Below are positions 60,473 through 64,000 of a stretch of 64,000 bases of DNA, in pieces; position 1 is the first letter of the stretch, and the number at the start of each line of letters is the position of its first letter. This DNA is from an uncultured Alphaproteobacteria bacterium (GTDB lineage Bacteria > Pseudomonadota > Alphaproteobacteria > HIMB59): positions 375,063 through 439,062 of the forward strand of contig CACBDV010000001.1 of assembly GCA_902538085.1 (NCBI GenBank), in the 5' to 3' direction. Position numbers and translations under genes: made by a program. The notes under the pieces are model-generated. The model worked only from the letters and a program-made list of their open reading frames with translations. It was not told the origin of the DNA and did not search any database.

Positions 60473-61098
60473 GATTTCAAAATATAATTTTTTATCAAAT
60501 TTAGTCCGTGTTTGTGGCTTTTTTCAGGATGAAATTGCACTCCATAAATATTACCTTTCTTTACAATAGAAGGGAATTTTTGACCGTAAAGAGTGAAAGC
60601 TAAGACATCTGATTTTTTAATGTTTTGGAAAATGTAACTATGAACAAAATAAAAATCCTTCTTGTCAAAACTATTTGTAATAATAATGTCATCTTTGTTT
60701 AAATTTATAGTATTCCAGCCCATATGAGGAATTATAAGTTTTTTATTTCTAAATTTTTTAATATCTCCACTGATAATTCCTAATCCTCTTGTGGTCTTAT
60801 CTTCATAGCCCCAATCAGATAGAATTTGCATACCGACGCATATACCTAAGTATGAAGAGTTATTTTCTAAGTATTTTTTTAATGGTTGAATGATTTTAAA
60901 TTTTTTCAAATTTGACATAAGAGTGGCATAAGCGCCCTGTCCGGGCAAAATGATTTTATCAAACGAAGTATAATTGAAATGACTTTTAATGATCTTTAAT
61001 TGATATGGCCTTCCTTTGATAATATCTTTGATTGCTTTATTGATCGATCCAATATTTCCAGATTGCCCGTCAATAAGTCCTATGACTTTTTTTTTCAA
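60469..61098 (-). CDS. hisH: Imidazole glycerol phosphate synthase subunit HisH
   Basis: LPGQGAYATLM, LGICVGMQILSDWGYED, YGVQFHPEKSHKHGL. Confidence 0.95.
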   Translation of the reverse strand: MKKKVIGLIDGQSGNIGSINKAIKDIIKGRPYQLKIIKSHFNYTSFDKIILPGQGAYATLMSNLKKFKIIQPLKKYLENNSSYLGICVGMQILSDWGYEDKTTRGLGIISGDIKKFRNKKLIIPHMGWNTINLNKDDIIITNSFDKKDFYFVHSYIFQNIKKSDVLAFTLYGQKFPSIVKKGNIYGVQFHPEKSHKHGLNLIKNYILKS

Positions 61099-61679
61099 AG
61101 TTTCCCTTTAGAGCTCGGAATATTTGTTTTTCTTGGATCAATAGATATTGCTTTTTTCAGGGATAGTGCAAATGATTTAAAACAGCTTTCAATAATATGG
61201 TGATTATTTTTTCCATATAATGTTTCGATATGACAATTCATTCTTGACTCAGTAACTATAGATTTAAAAAATTCTGGAAATAACTCTTGGTCCATTTCGC
61301 CGACTTTTTCTAAAGATGTTTTTACATTCCAAATAAAATACGGGCGGTTACACAAATCTAAAACTGATCTTGTTAATGTTTCGTCAAAAGAAACATAAGA
61401 GTATGCAAATCGTGTTATGCCTTTTTTATCACCAAGTGCGTTTTTTATACCCTCACCTAAAGCAATGCCAACATCTTCAACAGTATGATGCATATCAACT
61501 TTTAGGTCGCCATCACATTTTAACTCTATATCAATCAAACTGTGGGTACTTATTTGTTGAAGCATATGATCAAAAAAAGCAATCCCAGTGTCAATTTTAT
61601 TTACTCCAGAACCATCAAGGTTAAGTTTTAATGATATTTTTGTTTCTTTTGTGTCTCTATTAAATGTAAATTCACGCAT
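61095..61679 (-). CDS. hisB: Imidazoleglycerol-phosphate dehydratase
   Basis: TGIAFFDHMLQQISTHSLIDI, DMHHTVEDVGIALGE, HHIIESCFKSFALSL. Confidence 0.96.
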   Translation of the reverse strand: MREFTFNRDTKETKISLKLNLDGSGVNKIDTGIAFFDHMLQQISTHSLIDIELKCDGDLKVDMHHTVEDVGIALGEGIKNALGDKKGITRFAYSYVSFDETLTRSVLDLCNRPYFIWNVKTSLEKVGEMDQELFPEFFKSIVTESRMNCHIETLYGKNNHHIIESCFKSFALSLKKAISIDPRKTNIPSSKGKL

Positions 61680-61717
61680 TTGTAATTAGCTATTTAGTAC
61701 CTATATTTATAGGAATA

Positions 61718-62269
61718 ATGGATAAAAATAAAACAATAATACGCTCGACAACTGTTGTTTGCGTTCGTGATAATGAGAGTGTTGTTATAGCATCTGACGG
61801 ACAAGTAACTTTGGGAACATCTGTAATTAAGTCAAACGCCAATAAGATTAGAACATTTCATAATGATCAAATTATTGTTGGGTTTGCTGGATCAACCGCT
61901 GATGCACTGACTCTTTTTGATAGACTAGAGAAAAAGTGCGAGGAATTTTCATATAACCTAAAAAGAGCTTGTGTCGAATTAGCTAAAGATTGGAGAACCG
62001 ATAGGTATCTTAGAAGATTGGAGTCAATGATTATTGCAGCTGATAAAAGTGAAACATATCTTATTAGTGGAACAGGAGACGTTCTGGAGCCTCAAGAAGG
62101 TATAGTTGCAATTGGATCAGGTGGCAACTTTGCCCTGAGCGCAGCAAGGGCTCTAAAAAGAAAATCTAATTTGTCTGCAAAAGAAATTGCAGCAGAGTCA
62201 CTTAAAGTTGCAGCAGAGCTTTGTATTTATACAAATGATACTCTAAACATCTCAGAGATTAAAATTTAA
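61718..62269 (+). CDS. hslV: ATP-dependent protease subunit HslV
   Basis: STTVVCVRDNESVVIASDGQVTLG, VGFAGSTADALTL, YTNDTLNISEI. Confidence 0.97.
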   Translation: MDKNKTIIRSTTVVCVRDNESVVIASDGQVTLGTSVIKSNANKIRTFHNDQIIVGFAGSTADALTLFDRLEKKCEEFSYNLKRACVELAKDWRTDRYLRRLESMIIAADKSETYLISGTGDVLEPQEGIVAIGSGGNFALSAARALKRKSNLSAKEIAAESLKVAAELCIYTNDTLNISEIKI

Positions 62270-63582
62270 TGGATAGCCAATCTCTTACACCAAAAGTTAT
62301 CAAAGAAGAACTTGATCGCTATGTGATTGGTCAAGATGATGCAAAAAAAGCAGTCGCCATAGCCCTTCGGAATAGGTGGAGAAGGTTAAATGTAAAAGAT
62401 GAGACTCTCAGAGATGATATCATTCCAAAAAATATATTAATGATTGGGCCAACAGGTTGCGGTAAAACTGAGATTGCAAGAAAATTAGCAAAACTTACAC
62501 AGTCACCGTTTATAAAAGTAGAGGCAACTAAATTTACAGAAATTGGATACGTTGGAAGAGATGTCGAACAAATAATTAGGGATTTAATTGAAGTTGCAAT
62601 TAATTTAGAAAAGAAAAAGATAAGAGACCGTTTTATAGATGAAGCCAAAACAAACGCAGAAGAAATTGTTTTAAAAGCACTGCTTGGTGACAATCCTAGT
62701 GAAGAAACTAAGGAAAAATTTCGGCTAATGCTAAGAGATAATCAACTTAATGATAAAGAGATCGAAATAGCGTTAGATCAAAAATCTAATCCTTTTCAAT
62801 CATTGGACATACCAGGAATGCCTGGTGCTCAAATGGGAATGATTAATATGAATGATATATTTGGTAAAGGTTTAAAAAATAAAAAGAAAACAAAACTTAA
62901 AATAGGTGAAGCTTATGAGCCGCTTATTCAAGAAGAAATTGAGAAGATCGCTGAAAAACAAAATGTTGTTCAAAATGCAATTAAAAGTGTCCAGGAAAGT
63001 GGAATAGTTTTCATAGATGAAATTGACAAAATTGCACCCAATAGTGAGAGACGAGGTGGGGATGTTTCAAGAGAAGGAGTGCAAAGAGATTTACTCCCAC
63101 TTATTGAGGGTACAGTTGTAAGTACAAAATATGGAACAATTGAAACAAATCATATTTTATTTATTGCATCTGGTGCTTTTCATCAATCCAAACCAAGTGA
63201 TTTACTCCCGGAACTTCAAGGAAGATTACCTGTAAGAGTAAGGTTAAATGCGCTAAAAAAAGATGATTTTATTAGAATTTTAAAAGAAACTGATAATAGC
63301 TTAACCAAACAATATAAGTCATTATTTGCAACAGAAAATATTGAATTAAAGTTTGAAGATGAGGCTTTAGAAGAGATAGCAACTCTCACTGAACAAATAA
63401 ATACTGAGGTTGAAAATATTGGTGCACGACGATTACAAACAATGTTTGAAAAAATTCTTGAAAGAATTAGTTTTGATGCAAACCTAAGTGATCAAAAAAC
63501 TGAAGTAGTAAATAAAGCATGGGTTACAGATGCTGTTAAATCAGAAATCAAACCTACCGACGAAAAGAAATTTATTCTTTAG
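62269..63582 (+). CDS. hslU: HslUV protease ATPase HslU
   Basis: PKVIKEELDRYVIGQDDAKKAVAIALRNRWRR, MIGPTGCGKTEIARKLA, VFIDEIDKIA, SGAFHQSKPSDLLPELQGRLP. Confidence 0.98.
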   Translation: MDSQSLTPKVIKEELDRYVIGQDDAKKAVAIALRNRWRRLNVKDETLRDDIIPKNILMIGPTGCGKTEIARKLAKLTQSPFIKVEATKFTEIGYVGRDVEQIIRDLIEVAINLEKKKIRDRFIDEAKTNAEEIVLKALLGDNPSEETKEKFRLMLRDNQLNDKEIEIALDQKSNPFQSLDIPGMPGAQMGMINMNDIFGKGLKNKKKTKLKIGEAYEPLIQEEIEKIAEKQNVVQNAIKSVQESGIVFIDEIDKIAPNSERRGGDVSREGVQRDLLPLIEGTVVSTKYGTIETNHILFIASGAFHQSKPSDLLPELQGRLPVRVRLNALKKDDFIRILKETDNSLTKQYKSLFATENIELKFEDEALEEIATLTEQINTEVENIGARRLQTMFEKILERISFDANLSDQKTEVVNKAWVTDAVKSEIKPTDEKKFIL

Positions 63583-64000
63583 ATTTTAGCTTAATATAAA
63601 AAGCACCCAAACCACCATGTTGTATTTTACAAGGCGAATATGATTTTATCATAAATTGAAATTTTTCTGTATCTAACCAAAAGGGAAATTGTCTTCTTAT
63701 TTTTCCGGTAAAAAATTCCTCACCATTAGTCTTATTGCCAAGCCCTGTTACTACAATATGAAATAAGTTTTTCTTCATGTAATTTATTGAAAAATATTCG
63801 ATTAATTTTTGGTGTGCTTGGTCAACGGTTAGTCCATGTAAATCGATTTTACTAAAATGATGATTTTTAAATTGTTTATGAAGATTGGCATCTAAAAGAA
63901 CTGGTTTAACAGGAATTTTTTTAGCTTTTATATTTCTATTATCTATATTCTCAATTTTTTTTTTGGTCCCCCTAGAACTTTTGATTGAAATACTAATTTT
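63572..64000 (-). CDS. Smr-domain protein (partial, runs off the window end)
   Basis: The track shows only an internal ATG ORF (63572-63778). The minus frame stays open to 64000 and includes KIDLHGLTVDQAHQKLIEYFSINYMKKNLFHIVVTGLGNK, a DLHG..-type Smr domain. Confidence 0.88.
   Translation of the reverse strand, partial: KISISIKSSRGTKKKIENIDNRNIKAKKIPVKPVLLDANLHKQFKNHHFSKIDLHGLTVDQAHQKLIEYFSINYMKKNLFHIVVTGLGNKTNGEEFFTGKIRRQFPFWLDTEKFQFMIKSYSPCKIQHGGLGAFYIKLKSKE

Noticed and set aside
1474-62693. Many 60-120 aa ORFs antisense or nested within long genes (e.g. 1474-1722, 5789-6136, 16298-16618, 18907-19233, 51518-51736, 51874-52230, 62331-62693)
   Set aside because: They lie entirely inside strongly recognised coding genes on another frame or strand, lack recognisable motifs, and are expected by chance.
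1-64000. CRISPR arrays, prophage, transposons, toxin-antitoxin or defence systems
   Set aside because: No spaced direct-repeat arrays, integrases, transposases or recognised defence proteins were seen.

Overview
AT-rich, gene-dense chromosomal window from a streamlined marine alphaproteobacterium (SAR11/HIMB59/AEGEAN-169-like by gene content; taxonomy is inference). Main blocks: (1) a phosphate-stress region (0.4-16.7 kb) with plcP/agt-like lipid remodelling genes, dgkA, arsC, phoB-phoU-pstBACS, phoR, ppk, sixA, ppx and a secreted choice-of-anchor-I-like protein; (2) glnD, trpS, nfuA, bax-like, tsaB, msrA housekeeping genes; (3) a complete proteorhodopsin/retinal cluster (crtE, PR, crtI, crtB, crtY, blh) with ispH; the PR has the D97/E108/K231 pump residues and Q105, predicting blue tuning; (4) pyruvate carboxylase, nth, dapB, a tungstate ABC transporter, a cysK/metB-like pair; (5) ogt-dnaJ-dnaK-grpE-hrcA, rph-rdgB, rsmI, hisBHAF and hslVU. 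No tRNA, rRNA, CRISPR or mobile element was recognised. The best candidate for something undescribed is a three-copy structured element (about 3111-3182, 46296-46345, 49586-49631). Each copy has a different but self-complementary closing stem, a 1x1 mismatch or wobble followed by 3 bp, and a shared loop core ACAnn(n)T[A/C]GAGGAGG (reverse complement CCTCCTC[T/G]A..TGT). A second candidate is a 17-bp motif (TGTTAAAGTTTTATTAA) found upstream of plcP-agt, pstS and an uncharacterised gene, overlapping a Pho-box-like repeat at pstS. All calls come from reading the sequence by eye; no searches or folding were run.
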